Source: Fagopyrum homotropicum (Eukaryota > Streptophyta > Magnoliopsida > Caryophyllales > Polygonaceae). Taken from it: DNA of 64,000 nucleotides. The notes under the pieces are model-generated. The model saw only the letters and a program-made list of their open reading frames with translations. It ran no database searches and had not been told where the DNA came from. The stretch is taken from assembly GCA_033239125.1 (NCBI GenBank), contig BSWB01000002.1:4373001-4437000 (forward strand), in the 5' to 3' direction. This document shows, one piece after another, positions 22,588 to 33,969 of the stretch (position 1 is the stretch's first letter; each line of letters starts with the position of its first letter). The position numbers were made by a program, and so were the translations under genes.

Positions 22588-25076
22588 TGTAACACCCCGA
22601 ATTCTCAGAACTCGGGACATTACTGATTAGGACCTCACAATGGGTCCCGACCTCAGTTTGACAACAATATTACTAGGATCTTGCAACAAGACACAAATAA
22701 AGAAAAACCGAAATTCATAAAAATAGTATTTTTAAGATAATGAATGCAACACTGTCTAGCAGCCTAAAGTACTTAAACCAAAGAAACGAATAACTGTCTT
22801 AACCAAAAGGAAGAAAAGACAAACACAACCCCAACCCCCACTCTAAGGAGTACGGAGACCCGGCTGACCACTACTTCCGGATCACTCAGCTGCTGGTCTA
22901 ACCTGCGGTAAAACTAAAAACACAACAAGAGGAACCGTTAGCTAGTTATCTAAATATTAGCAGAAAATAGCAGCACAAACACACACATAAAAATATAAAC
23001 ACCCATCATGCTTTCACACAAGTCCGTTTTATTATCTTGAGTTAAGTTACTCTTTCACGCTAATGATACTTATTTTGTGACACGAGGGATTCCCAAACCT
23101 CGCCTCCGCCCCCGTGTAACCATCAGGAATGGATCCGATGCATCTCACCTTGTACCTGTCTGGTCTGGGTATAGAGAATCTCCCAGTCTCCTGTCAGAGC
23201 TGGGCAGTGATGTCACGGCCCGTTATACATACACTTGGGCCCGTTATACATACACTTGGGCCTTAAACATAATAATAACGGTCGTCCTAGCAAGTTATTA
23301 TTATTAAAACACACACATAGCACACACAACCACTATCACTCAACTAATATCCAGAAACTAGCTAAGTAAGTCGCAAGGACTTACTTGAGTCAAAATACAC
23401 TCTAACACGTCTCAAACAGTCCGTACTCGTGGTAACTCAAACGCCTGTCAAATAAGGCATGTGTATCAAAATCACATCTCGATGTCCAACCTCATGCGAA
23501 GGAATTACGGAAAAAGCTCTCTTATGGTAAAAGACCATTTTACCCTTGGTATCGTAATTTCTCGAAGTTTATTCTCGAATTCTACTAATTCTTTCCTTAT
23601 CTTATTTTCCAAAATTATGTCTCTTGGATAGCTATTTATGGTTATAAAGTCAAACTCGAGACAAACCTAAGAAGGGTAACATTCCCCTCTCCAGTTACTA
23701 ATTATGCTACTACAACATGTTTTTAACCTTTCTCCTTAACTCATTTATTTTTATATAGTTTCAAAATTTTCAACTCTTACTTATATATTACTCATATATT
23801 TTTATATACTCTATTTATACTTATAAATGTATTCTTATATATAAATTACATATCTACAGATTTCAAGCTTCTATATAATTTACACATACTCCAACTTATA
23901 CTTCCATATGTATATATACTCGTATCCTTGCATTTACGTGATTATATATATAAGTATATATACACTACGGTAATTCACTCTAATGTCTAATATATATAAA
24001 TGTATATATATATATCCGTATACGAACTCTCTCTTCCTCATCCAAGTCACTGTATATACACATACACTATCGTAATTCGTACTTCTCACAACAGATATAT
24101 ACATATCCCTACTCCTATACAGGTATACTTAAATCAGTCCATTCATAAGCAGCTATTTACGTATTTTCTACCGTACAAGACGAAGGAACAGAAGGAGGGG
24201 GGCTGTTGGCTCACCTACTGCAGTACCGGGGTCTTCGTTGGCCGGATCGTCCTCACCGGTTGCAAGGAGTCGGAGGTTGGCTGGTATGATCGCACCCTGG
24301 CGTGGCTCGCGTCTGGATAGGCAGCCAAAATCAGGCCGATGTAGTCCAGACAATAGAGGGGAAGAAGAGAGTGGCCGGACTTCGCTTACCTAGGGTGTCC
24401 TCGCCGACGGACAGGAAGGCGGACGAGGAGCAGCGGCAGCGACGGCGTCTCCGGTGGAAGCGGAAAGGAAGCAGCAACGGCGTTGCTTTCTAAAGAGGCG
24501 GAAGTTGAGTTTCGAAATAGAGGAGAAACGGAAAGAGGGAAGGGGCAGTGCGCTTACCGGACTCGACTGAAGGCGGCGCAGGATTCGGCGGCGGCGAAGG
24601 GGTGCGGTGGCTTGACTGGCGCCGGCGAAGAGGTGCGGTGGATGCTGCTGCTATCGTTCTTTCAGAAGCGAGGATGAGCGTAGATTGTGAGGGATTAAGC
24701 GGCAGATTAAGGTTAGGATTAGTTTAGGGTTAATGAGGGGCTTAGGAAGGTGGGCTGATGGCTTAGGCCTAGGGTTGGTCCAGTTGAGCGGTGATCTCAT
24801 GAAATCAAAAGCGGAACTCGTAACTCGTTAATTATGTGCGGAAATTATATAATACGGAATTAAATTCCGTATTATCTAATTTATTGTTATTTTTAATTTA
24901 AGGCGCGTATTTAATTCCGGTTATAAGGTTTCATCATTTTATGTGAGTTAAAGTCACATAAAATGATAACATTTAAACTCGTTTTATTTTATTTATTTAT
25001 TTATTTAATTAAGATTGTCGCATTGGAATTTGGTTAATTGCAGTTTACCGGAACTTTAAAATTTTCGGTTATTACA
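22588..25076 (-). repeat. Right LTR (5' LTR on the minus strand) of the chromovirus
   Basis: 2489 bp. It is very similar to the left LTR but carries an extra tandem copy of a 21-bp unit (CCCGTTATACATACACTTGG plus G, about 23219-23262), which explains most of its greater length. Confidence 0.93.
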
Positions 25077-25081
25077 ATTTA

Positions 25082-25734
25082 GGTGGATGCCAAGGATCTT
25101 AGCCCAATTAATAGACTTAGGTGATCTATCCTTCTAGTGACTCGATGTGTAGTTCTTAGTGGTGTTTATGATGTTGTGTGAACATGTGACTGCGTGGGTG
25201 GCTCTTTGGTTGAAGATGAGATCATTACGGGATTTCCAAATGAAGTAGATGTAGCTAGTAATAGTGGAGATGGAGACATTCGAGGCAAGGTCGTTCTTCT
25301 AGGGCTTTATGTTGTTGATCCAATCCCAAATGTTGTTTTTATATGGGTAGGGAGGGGGAAACCTGAGCTATTTTGAGATGAGATCCATAACTAGGGTAGA
25401 GTAGTTGAAGTATAGAAGAAAATGGTCCTCATCTTCAACATAGTTGTTGCACAATTTGCACGTGTTGTCTTGAGTGATGTTCCAAAGTTGAAGTTTTGAA
25501 AGAGTGGGAAGACGGTTATGGCTGACCAACCAAGCAATGAAACCACATTTAGGGACATTCAACCCATAACAAATGAATCCAAGGCTGTAAGGAGGGTGAA
25601 CGGCCTGAGGCTTCCAGCAAAGCATGTATGTTGCAGATGTGGAGTAGTTTCCATTCAGCTTTGAGGTAATGCCAATGAAGGTGTGGCTGTTTGGAGAGTC
25701 CAAAATCTCATCTCTGATTTTAATAATTTTAAGA
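25082..25734 (-). mobile_element. 5'-truncated LINE, right part with zf-RVT domain
   Basis: The minus-strand frame 25757-25368 encodes VPKCGFIAWLVSHNRLPT then CKLCNNYVEDEDHFLLYFNY. This is the zinc-binding reverse-transcriptase domain at the C-terminus of plant L1-type LINEs. Upstream reverse transcriptase is missing, as expected for 5' truncation during insertion. Remaining sequence toward 25082 is the 3' coding end and UTR, continued at 14702-14591 beyond the gypsy insertion. Confidence 0.8.
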
Positions 25735-25748
25735 ATTATAGAAACCAT
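25735..25748. repeat. Right 14-bp target duplication of the nested LINE
   Basis: ATTATAGAAACCAT, identical to 14577-14590, marks the 5' boundary of the LINE. Confidence 0.85.
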
Positions 25749-26049
25749 CATGAGCAATTATTTTTTTTTGTAATGCATAAAAAATAGAGAGATTGAACTT
25801 TTCAAACTAGGAACAAGGTAGAAGAGAGGGCTTTTCAACGAGGGTTCGAAGCTTCAAAGATGTTAGATGCATAACACTCTATTTTTATACATATATTTAA
25901 AATGAACATGGTGCATGATCACTGTTGTATGATCGTGTTGTTCAAGAATAAAAAAGATGCACAATTATGTACCTCTTCCTAAAACAAAGTGTGATCGTGT
26001 GTGAAAGGTGCACGATTGTACGGAACGAGAACAATGTCCTCTCTCAAAT
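25749..26049. other. Intergenic stretch
   Basis: No gene is seen. It contains repeated GATCGTG / GCACGATTGTA motifs around 25910-26020, close to the start of the duplicated promoter block. Confidence 0.4.
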
Positions 26050-27097
26050 CTCTGGACTCTAGATGGACTCGGATCTACTACAATCGGTCCTTCATAAGCC
26101 ACTTTACCCAGCCCTAAGCACCCCTTCTCCATAACTCCATTCCGGTGACGTGCACCTCCCTCCAGGAGCGGCTTTACATCTCAGAAGTTTCAATTTCTCA
26201 TTCCTTACCGATTTTTGGCACCATGAATTCCAAAGGTAAGCTTCCTTCCGATTGAACAAAACTTCCATCAGTTTTAATCGATTTTCTTGCTTCGTTTCCT
26301 CGTGAATTGGTGGATACATTGTAGCTAGGGTTGCAAGGAGTTCATTTACATGAACTGAATCGTCTCAAAACTAATAGATCTAGTGTTATATTTGTGGAAT
26401 TTAATCTTCAACAATGGGACGTTTGCCGTTTTGCTCACATTTGTTGGAATTGTGTTTGACTTGGATTTACCTTTCCAATAGTATATAATCTAAGATTAGT
26501 CGCTTTTGCTTCTCTTTTCACAGGTTGTGGAAATGAATATCGAGCCCTTGCTTCAGTTCACTGACTTTTAGTTACAATCGCGTTGTCCTCTGATGTTGGG
26601 GGGTGCGACGATGAGATCATTCATTGGATGGCATTGCTTTATTCTATTGTTTCCTCTATTTTTCTTGGTTTCTCATCTATCATCCAGTAAAACACAATCT
26701 CTTTCAAGGTATTGTTCTACTTTCAAAATAAATAGTGCATTACTATGCCGATACAATTTATGTTTACTTTGTTCTGTATAGTTATAGAAATGCATCATTT
26801 TGAAAAGGTGGAAAATCTATCAACTGGGAAGCGGAGTACACAGTTTTACCATCTGGTTCTAGGGCCAACTTTTGGTCAAGGCCTGTGAAACCGTTTGTAA
26901 TGCCATTGTTGGAAAATCCCCTTGTTTCTTTTGTGTGTTTTCAAGATATAATGTGATGTGTGTAAGGATGTTTGGGATCATCATTCAAGTAGGAAGCTAC
27001 ATGGATGAAAGGGGTGAATTGTTGTTGCATTCCACACCTCGTTTCAATCATCTTAGTTTTTAGAGTGTGTTTTCTTACTTGGACGATTTGAAAGTGC
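26050..27097 (+). pseudogene. Truncated, decayed copy of the glycosyltransferase-like gene
   Basis: Similar in order and sequence to 29290-31050. The shared blocks are CTCTCTCAAATCTC...GACTC, GGTGACGTGCACCT, TTTACATCTCAGAAGTTTCA, the 5'-UTR splice acceptor region (CTTCTCTTTTCACAG at 26522), the first coding exon (MRSFIGWHCFILLFPLFFLV) and the second exon. The second exon has in-frame stops (TGA and TAA where the intact copy has CGA and CAA). Its splice donor is also lost (CCATTGTTGG against CCAAGGTTGG). Similarity ends at about 27097, inside intron 2 of the intact gene, and the remaining five exons are absent. Confidence 0.85.
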
Positions 27098-27342
27098 CCT
27101 ACTTCTATTATTTTGCAAAAAATAAATTATAAGAAACTATGTAAAGATTGATTTCGTACAATGCAAACAAAAAGAAAGATTGATTTACGAACGTTGAGAT
27201 TTCGTACAAAGCAAAAACAATAGATTATGGACTATTTTTATTATTTTATAACCTCATCCAAAATTATTAACATCGTACACGTTTGATCACTCGCCCAAAA
27301 TACTTTGAGTTCTTATATATATTTTGACAAGAACTTCCAAGA
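27098..27342. other. Intergenic stretch
   Basis: AT-rich; GATTTCGTACAA-type motifs occur twice (about 27150 and 27200). No gene. Confidence 0.4.
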
Positions 27343-27660
27343 AACTTTGTCAAGAAGCACGGCGAAACCTTGAATCGAGGGTCTCTAAGCGGTATGTGCG
27401 TAACTCAAAGGTCAAATTCTCGAATGGTTGAGCAACTATGTAGTCGATAACAAATTGAAGAAGAGGATCCGTTTTATGTTTGAGGTGTTTGACTGTTTTC
27501 TCAAGCATAAGTCTTGTTTGGTATGCTTGAAAAAACAACTTGAACCTATAAGCATTTTCTTCTTCCAAGTTGTTATCTATAATTACACAATTCTTCCAAC
27601 CATTTAAAAACTTGACCATCAAGTTATGAAAATAGCACCAAATCCGACCCAAGCTTTTCT
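27343..27660 (-). pseudogene. Fragment related to the MULE accessory protein
   Basis: The 100-codon minus frame includes FKLFFQAYQTRLMLEKTVKH, then KTDPLLQFVIDYIVAQPFEN. The nucleotide stretch around 27450-27530 (AAATTGAAGAAGAGGATC, TTCTCAAGCATA) resembles 11874-11930 in the MULE accessory gene, and the shared PDPLLQF-type residues agree. Probably a remnant of the same transposon gene family. Function unknown. Confidence 0.4.
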
Positions 27661-28704
27661 CATACTCATTGACAAAGTTTCTTGAAAATTCCTAACAAAA
27701 TATATACGAGCACCGAAATTATTTTATATGAGTAAGATTTTATTTACGTGTGTAATTATAATCGTTGACTCACTGAGTAAGTTTTTTATCCAACCAATGA
27801 ATTTCTACTCAATGAAGTTGAAAAAACTAGACAATGCCATCGGCCACGTTGAAATTAAGGGCATGTTTAGCTCGAGTTTTCTAGTTTCATTTAGATCCAA
27901 TTTTTAGAAAATTTTCTTTGTCAAGCTTTTAGTTAGATTTTTGGGATTTCTTGTAGCATTTAGAGTTGTGGTTTACGGAATTTCAAACCTCAATTTTTGG
28001 AACATGCTCATTAAAGGTTTTGCGAGTTTCTCGGATAGTTTTTGCGTTGATATCCCATTCATGCCCTTCTCCACATATGCTTCTTCCATTCGGCACACAA
28101 CAAGTTGGACGGCTATGGTTTTACCTTCCTTTCCCATCTCCTCTCACATTTTCAATCTCCAACCATGACAAATTCGAAGGAGAAGGCGACGATAGATGCC
28201 GCAACGAAGGAGGTGTTGTCAGCGATGTAAACAACCCGTGGTGAACTCAAGAGAAACATTCTTCTCAACATCAACATCGTTCTTCTCCAAGTCTTCTTCT
28301 TATTTTAATGCCGCCTGAACCACAAAAGCGTTCTTCTTGACAAACAAACGTTCTTCTCAACATAGAAGTGTTCTTCTCCAAGCATATTCTCTTATTCTCC
28401 TCTACAACCCTTATTCTTTTTCTTCAGGTCATTCGAACAAGTGTTGAGATGTGCGAAAATGTCCCACATCGACAATATGATACTATGTGAACCTAAATAG
28501 GTTCACTTAACGTGTATCCCCTCCATATAAGTCCTAGGATTGAATCCGCTAGATATAAAAGATAAATTAACAAGCAAGTGTTTTTGGATTTGAATCCTTT
28601 GAGAATGAACAAATTCAAAAATTAGGAACGAAAAGTCGAAAATAACCTTGGATATGGATTTTTGTTCTTTCTAGTGATATATCAATTTTTGAACAAATTC
28701 AAAA
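27661..28704. other. Intergenic region without a recognised gene
   Basis: AT-rich. Short frames at 27941-28244 resemble nothing I know. A GTCCCACATCGACAA motif at about 28460 looks like the start of repetitive DNA. GAACAAATTCAAAAATT occurs twice (28607 and 28691). Confidence 0.4.
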
Positions 28705-28792
28705 ATTCTCGTTCCGCACAAGGTTATTTTTGTTCTTCCATTACGCGGTGTGATAACCGTCTGTCCAAATACTTTTTGTGCGGAACGAGAAT
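28705..28792. repeat. Short element with 17-bp perfect inverted repeats
   Basis: ATTCTCGTTCCGCACAA at 28705-28721 is the exact reverse complement of 28776-28792, with a 54-bp spacer. It could fold as a hairpin or be a tiny MITE. It lies just upstream of the hAT-like element in the promoter of the glycosyltransferase-like gene. Confidence 0.7.
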
Positions 28793-28794
28793 AG

Positions 28795-29287
28795 TTAGAC
28801 ATGTTCAAATCCGGACAGCCCGCCCGGAAAAACGGGGGGTATGAACATGGGAACAAGCCCGGTCGGGCCGAGAAGCTCGGCACACCAAGCCCGCCGGGTC
28901 GGAGCCGGCCGGACCAAAAAGTCCGGCCCGTCAGCCCAGTAAAAAAATAAAAAATAGAAAAATAAATATATTATAGGATAATTATTATAAATATTAAGTA
29001 TTAAAATAAAACATCTAGTATAATTATAATAAACTTAATATATTTTACATAAAATATGTTAAATATAATTTATTTAAAAAAAATCAAATTAAAAATATTT
29101 TTTTAATAATATTTTTTAAAAAAATTAAAAAACGAGTATCCGCGAGCCCGCCGGTGAGCTCGGCCGGACCGGGTACAGTACCCATTCATGTCCGGTAGTC
29201 GGGCTAGACCCGACCCGAATCTGGTTAAACGGGCTCAATATTTTATAAAGCCCGGTCCGAACCGCCGGATCCGAATATGAAAGGATT
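28795..29287. mobile_element. hAT-like non-autonomous element in the upstream region
   Basis: GC-rich ends with repeated GCCGG/CCGGAC motifs surround an AT-rich core. Flanks GAGAATAG (28787-28794) and AAGAATAG (29288-29295) form a near-perfect 8-bp duplication. The homologous upstream region of the truncated gene copy (about 26020-26045) lacks this block, supporting an insertion after the duplication. Confidence 0.6.
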
Positions 29288-29429
29288 AAGAATAGTGTAC
29301 TCTCTCAAATCTCCGGACTCTCGATAGACTCAACTCAGATCTAATGCAATCGGACCTTGCAAAGCCCTTTAACCAATCCTGAGCGTCCCTTCTCCGTAAC
29401 TCCCATAACTCCGTTACGGTGACGTGCAC

Positions 29430-29598
29430 CTGGCTTTACATCTCAGAAGTTTCAATTTTCTTTACCTTCTTTCTCTCGACATTTCTTCTATTCTTCCTAG
29501 CGCTCTTCCTTCCCTTCTGAGTTCTCCTGACGCCGCCCACCGTGATAGCCACCGCCGAGTCTGCTACTGTCGTCGACGGGGTAGCCCAATAGCAACCG
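29430..29598 (+). other. Probable 5'-UTR exon of the glycosyltransferase-like gene
   Basis: Pyrimidine-rich leader ending in the splice donor CCG/GTGAGC at 29598. The matching acceptor CTTTTCACAG lies at 30464-30473, so a 5'-UTR intron of about 875 bp is inferred. The transcription start is not determined. Confidence 0.5.
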
Positions 29599-30473
29599 GT
29601 GAGCGATGCCTCTTTCATTCTCTTATGTGAAATCTGTCTTTCAATTTTGCTCCCAACTATCCTCTTTGATTTACGGAAATTTGCCCTTTCTCTCCAATTT
29701 TTTTTTCCCATCTATAACGAGATTCAATTGTCCCACTTAAACCATTATGAGTTTCTGAAATTACACTGTTACCTTGAGATTGTGCTCTTTGTTGTATGCA
29801 TTGCTTGATGATTGTATACAGTTCTCAACTTCTCTATGTACTGTAGTTTTTGCTTGAATGTCGAATCAGATGTCATGAATTTGTGTCAGTAAACTATTGA
29901 AAGATGCATTCTCGTTGCTGCCTGTGCTTGATTGATTCAGTAGATTTTGAAGAAGCAGTGGCAGCTAACTTAAAGTATATTTGGCGAGATTAGACATTAG
30001 TATTTCATATCCTTGTTTAAATGTGTGGAACAAGAAGTCTAATTATAGCTGATTCATTTTACAAAAATCTGTAGGTAGGTCATATTTGTGTTAGGATGGA
30101 CATAAGCTGATTCATTTTGCAAAAATCAGCTTACTGTTCTAGGATGAACATAGGCTGAATTATAGTTTCATTTAATCTCTCAATCGTCCCCCTCCCTGTT
30201 TTCAATTTTTTTTTATCTGCAAGGGTAATTTCATTTGATCTTGAAGCTTCTATTTATCATGAACGTGTAGATATTGTGTTAGGATGTAGTGGCTGATTAT
30301 GGTTATCTCACAACTAGATGTGAAATTGAAGGATATTTCAATCTTGAAATCTGATATCTGAAATACTACAACGATATCACATAATACCCATATCTAATAC
30401 CCATACCTGATACCATTAATCAGGGTATCGATACCAAACGACCCCTTAGTCGCTTTTGCTTCTCTTTTCACAG
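29599..30473 (+). other. Inferred 5'-UTR intron
   Basis: Starts GTGAGC and ends TTTCACAG. It includes ATATC-rich sequence with a MITE-like end (ATACCAAACGACCCC at about 30430-30445), which is absent before the same acceptor in the truncated copy. No coding sequence. Confidence 0.45.
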
Positions 30474-30541
30474 GTCGTGGAATTGAATATCGAGCCTTGC
30501 TAAAGTTCAGTGACTTTCAGTTGCAATCGCGTTGTCCTCTG

Positions 30542-30562
30542 ATGCGGGGGGTGCGACGATGA
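30542..30562 (+). promoter_or_regulatory. Upstream ORF overlapping the main start codon
   Basis: ATG at 30542 opens a six-codon frame whose TGA stop overlaps the main ATG (ATGA at 30559-30562). In the truncated copy an extra base puts the equivalent upstream ATG in frame with the coding exon. Translational effect is inferred, not shown. Confidence 0.5.
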
Positions 30563-33500
30563 GATCATGCATTGGATGGCGTTGCTTTATTCTATTGTTT
30601 CCTCTGTTTTTCTTGGTTTCTCATCTATCATCCAGTAAAAATAATCTCTTTCTCAGTATTGCTCTGTTTTCAAAGTAAATAGTGCATTATTACGCCGATA
30701 CAAATTTATGTTTCTGTTGTTCTGTACAGTTTTAGAAATGCATCATCTTGAAAAGGTGGAAAATTTATCGACTAAGAAGCGGAGTACAAAGTTTGATCAT
30801 CTGGTTCTAGGGCCAGCTTCTGGCCAAGGCCTGCGAAACCGTTTGCAATGCCAAGGTTGGAAAATCCCCTTGTTTCTTTTGTGTTTTTCAAGATATGATG
30901 TGATGTCTAAGGATGTTTGGGATCATCGCTCGAGTAGGAAGCTACATGGATGAGAAGGGGTGAATTGTTGTTGCATTTCAAACCTCGTTTCAATCATCTT
31001 AGTTTTGGAGTGTGTTTACTTACTTGGACGACTTGAAAGTTTGAGACCTTATTAAGTTGTTAAGCTGAATTCCAGTTTCTGCAGTCTCTTCTTGTCACTA
31101 TGTAGATAGCATTTAAGCAGACATATCTGACATTTTCTTCATTTTTTTTAATGTCTGATAGGAACGAAAGCCTTAAACAAGACTCGCTCTCCAAGATCTG
31201 CTCATGTCTATAAGTCTGCAGAGAGCATTGCATTTGTCACTGTTTTCAGCATTTATAACTCCTCTAGTAATGGAGAGGTAGATCGATTTTCTTCCAACAT
31301 GGTACACGTCGGAAACTTTTCATTCACTAAGTTGGAGAGGTCAATGGCCATTTTGGATACATATATTAAATTCATTCAGGTAATTAGTTATCATTTTCAG
31401 TAACAGATTCATTTAACAATCATGCTGACACACACCTTTAGTTGATGTATAGACTATTAACCTTGAACATACAGAAGGAATTCCCTGAATCTGTAATAGT
31501 TTGGGTTTTCCTGCACGTTATAATACAACTTGCTAAATCCTTGAATTTGGCAAGTACTCAAAGCATCCATTTCATGCACCATGGACATATAAGGCATGCC
31601 ATGGTATCAACATTGTTCTTAAAATTAGTGTAAAAACATACCAACATTTTATATACCCTTCTTGTCTAACAACGTGTTAATGTTGTATCAACAAATCGAA
31701 AGGTTAGGGAAGTCTGAGTGAGAGGGGGAGCCATAGAAAATTAGAAATTGACTGTGGTTTAGCTTTCTAAGAGATATTGATAAATATTATTATCTCTTTG
31801 CTGCTTTTGTGTGTGTCATGGATCATGGTTCGAAATGATGTACCAAACATGGATGAAGGCAAGGAAATCAAAACTTTTTTTTCTCTTCCTTTTGGATTAA
31901 GTTTGGTTTTGTTGGATTCGTCCTTTTTTTTAAAGATGCTTGTTGTCTTTGGAACAGAAAACATTGATCTCCACCTTTCATTTAACATATGTCTCTTGTT
32001 AAGAATTGAATCATACTCGAGTGTTTGCAGGTGACTATGCCCCAAAGTGATATATTTGTTCTTACCGATCCAGCATCTGATCTCCATATTGCTAGAGAAA
32101 GGGTCTTAACATTTCCTATCCCGGGTGACTATTCGCGAGAAACATTGATGCTTCAGAGAATCAGGTCTTACATTGTAAGAGACATTGGATTGGCCAACTT
32201 CAAGTGCTATATTTCTTCTTGCTGAATTGCTACTTTTTGCAGTGTTTGTGTTTTTTTAACAGCATTGCCCCCCCCCCCCCCCCCTAAATTCGCTTAGTTG
32301 TAAGCTGTCTAAATTACTTCTATTATTAACGAAGGGACATTGCCTAGTGTTGGGTGTTTCTTCTCATTTTTTTTTGCCGTTAGCTCTCTAATATATTGAT
32401 GGCAGTTGCTCTTGAGATGTGTTTAATTATGCTAGTTCACCAAGACATGTTTCCTCTTTTGCCTCCTTTGTGTTTATCTATATTCCTGCAATTAAAATTG
32501 CTTTTGACTAGCAATTTTTATGTTCTAAACGACATTATGATACATTCCGTAACCAAGTTTACAAACTATTTCTTTACTAATCAGAGAGTGCTTGCCACTT
32601 GAGATGTTAAACATCAATATAGTACATGTGAGGTTTGCTAGTGAACTATGAAATTGATAGCTGTTTAAAAGAACTTGTATTAATTGGTTTCTTGTTGATT
32701 GTTGAGATGCAATATACATAAAATGCAGTGAAATGTGAATGACAGTTTGATTGTTAATTTGTGCAGGCCTTCCTTGATGCAAGAGCAGAGGAGTTGTCCA
32801 AGAATAAAAATGAGAGAACTTGTCATTACATTTTTACTGATTCGGATATAGCTGTGGTTAACGACCTAAGCCATATATTTGACGAGTACTCAAACTTTGA
32901 TGTGGCCCTTACCTTCAGAAACAACAAAGATCAACCTCTAAATTCAGGCTTTGTTGCTGTTCGAGGCACTCTGGAAGCAGTACAAAGGTGTGTAGCCAGG
33001 AAAGGTTTAGTTTATCATAGTATTCAGAATCTGGATCCTTCCGCCAATGGTTTGGAGAATGAGGGTTGAGTTCCCATTTTATCCTGGCTTAACTTGACTG
33101 TCTGATTAAAGACATACACCTCATGCCTTGACCAGCCATGCTCTTGGTGCATTAGGCATCTTGTCTGCCCTGAAAGGATATTGCTCTCTATCCAGAATTA
33201 AGATTAAGAGTCAGGTACTAAAACACCATAAATTCACTCCAAATGCTAAATTTAGGTTACCGTTGAATATATATGGAGAAAATCACCAATTTAACCAATT
33301 TTAAGTCATGTAGTTGAAATGACTATGGCTTTCAGGATAAAGGGCACGACACATGCCTTTTTTTTTTGTAGCTAAAATAAGAAGTCTCCCTGTCTGGTGA
33401 GTGATGACTGGTGATGCAATGCACAAATTTAGCTTTTCCGCTATGGATGCAGGTCCAAGGCTTTTCTTCTAGAAGTGCTTAAGGCTTATACTACTAGATT

Positions 33501-33969
33501 CATGAAAGCTTCTCGGATGCTGGGCGACCAGTTAGCACTCGTTTGGGTTGTGAAGTCCCACCTGTCACTTGATTCAAGGAGATTCACTAAACCTTCAGCT
33601 TTCGTGGAAGAGCTTCATGGCGTTTCCGTACTATTCTTACCGTGTTCTGTTTACAACTGGACACCCCCAGAGGGTGCAGGACAGTTTCATGGGATGCCAT
33701 TGGATGTGAAGGTATGCTGCAGAATTAAACCATGTTTTAAAGGTTCAGCTTCATTTTCTTGGACAATCCGTTTCCTGCTTATTAACTACATTAACCTTGT
33801 TTGAGTTCTTTAACGGTTCAACTGCATCCCTTCATTATAGGTAGTTCACTTCAAGGGCTCAAGAAAACGGCTCATGCTCGAGGCTTGGAACTCCTACAAC
33901 GCTACTCACAACATGGAGGATATGCTATGCCTCATTTTAGCCAGTGGAAGAACCAAATATGATTTCTGA
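30559..33969 (+). CDS. Glycosyltransferase-like type II membrane protein (nucleotide-diphospho-sugar transferase type), seven exons
   Basis: Coding exons read by eye: 30559-30655, 30730-30855, 31162-31379, 32031-32174, 32767-32987, 33453-33711 and 33841-33969. They total 1194 nt, giving 397 residues with consistent phases and GT-AG borders. Residues about 5-26 (GWRCFILLFPLFFLVSHL) form a signal anchor, suggesting Golgi placement with a lumenal catalytic part. Conserved stretches include HLVLGPASGQGLRNRLQCQG, TMPQSDIFVLTDPASDL, HYIFTDSDIAVV (DxD-like metal/sugar-nucleotide site at about 219-222), FRNNKDQPLNSGFVAVRGTL and NWTPPEGAGQFHGMPLD. I recognise this as a plant family annotated as putative glycosyltransferases (I believe the At5g12260 type). 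Donor and acceptor are unknown. A decayed partial copy lies 4 kb upstream. The start was chosen for the hydrophobic N-terminus and the in-frame splice. Confidence 0.85.
32268..32284 (+). repeat. Homopolymer of 17 C in intron 4
   Basis: An uninterrupted C run in intron 4 of the glycosyltransferase-like gene, unusual in this AT-rich DNA and likely length-variable. Confidence 0.9.

Larger units (their letters stand above)
14703..25076 (-). mobile_element. Complete Ty3/gypsy chromovirus (Tekay-like), 10.4 kb
   Basis: Direct LTRs at 14703-17168 and 22588-25076 begin TGTAACACCCCGAATTCTCA and end CGGTTATTACA. The 5-bp target duplication ATTTA lies at 14698-14702 and 25077-25081. Coding is on the minus strand, in the order gag, zinc knuckles, protease, reverse transcriptase, RNase H, integrase, chromodomain. 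The primer-binding site lies next to the right LTR. The element is structurally complete, but its coding region has several stops and at least two frameshifts. It sits inside an older LINE. Confidence 0.95.
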
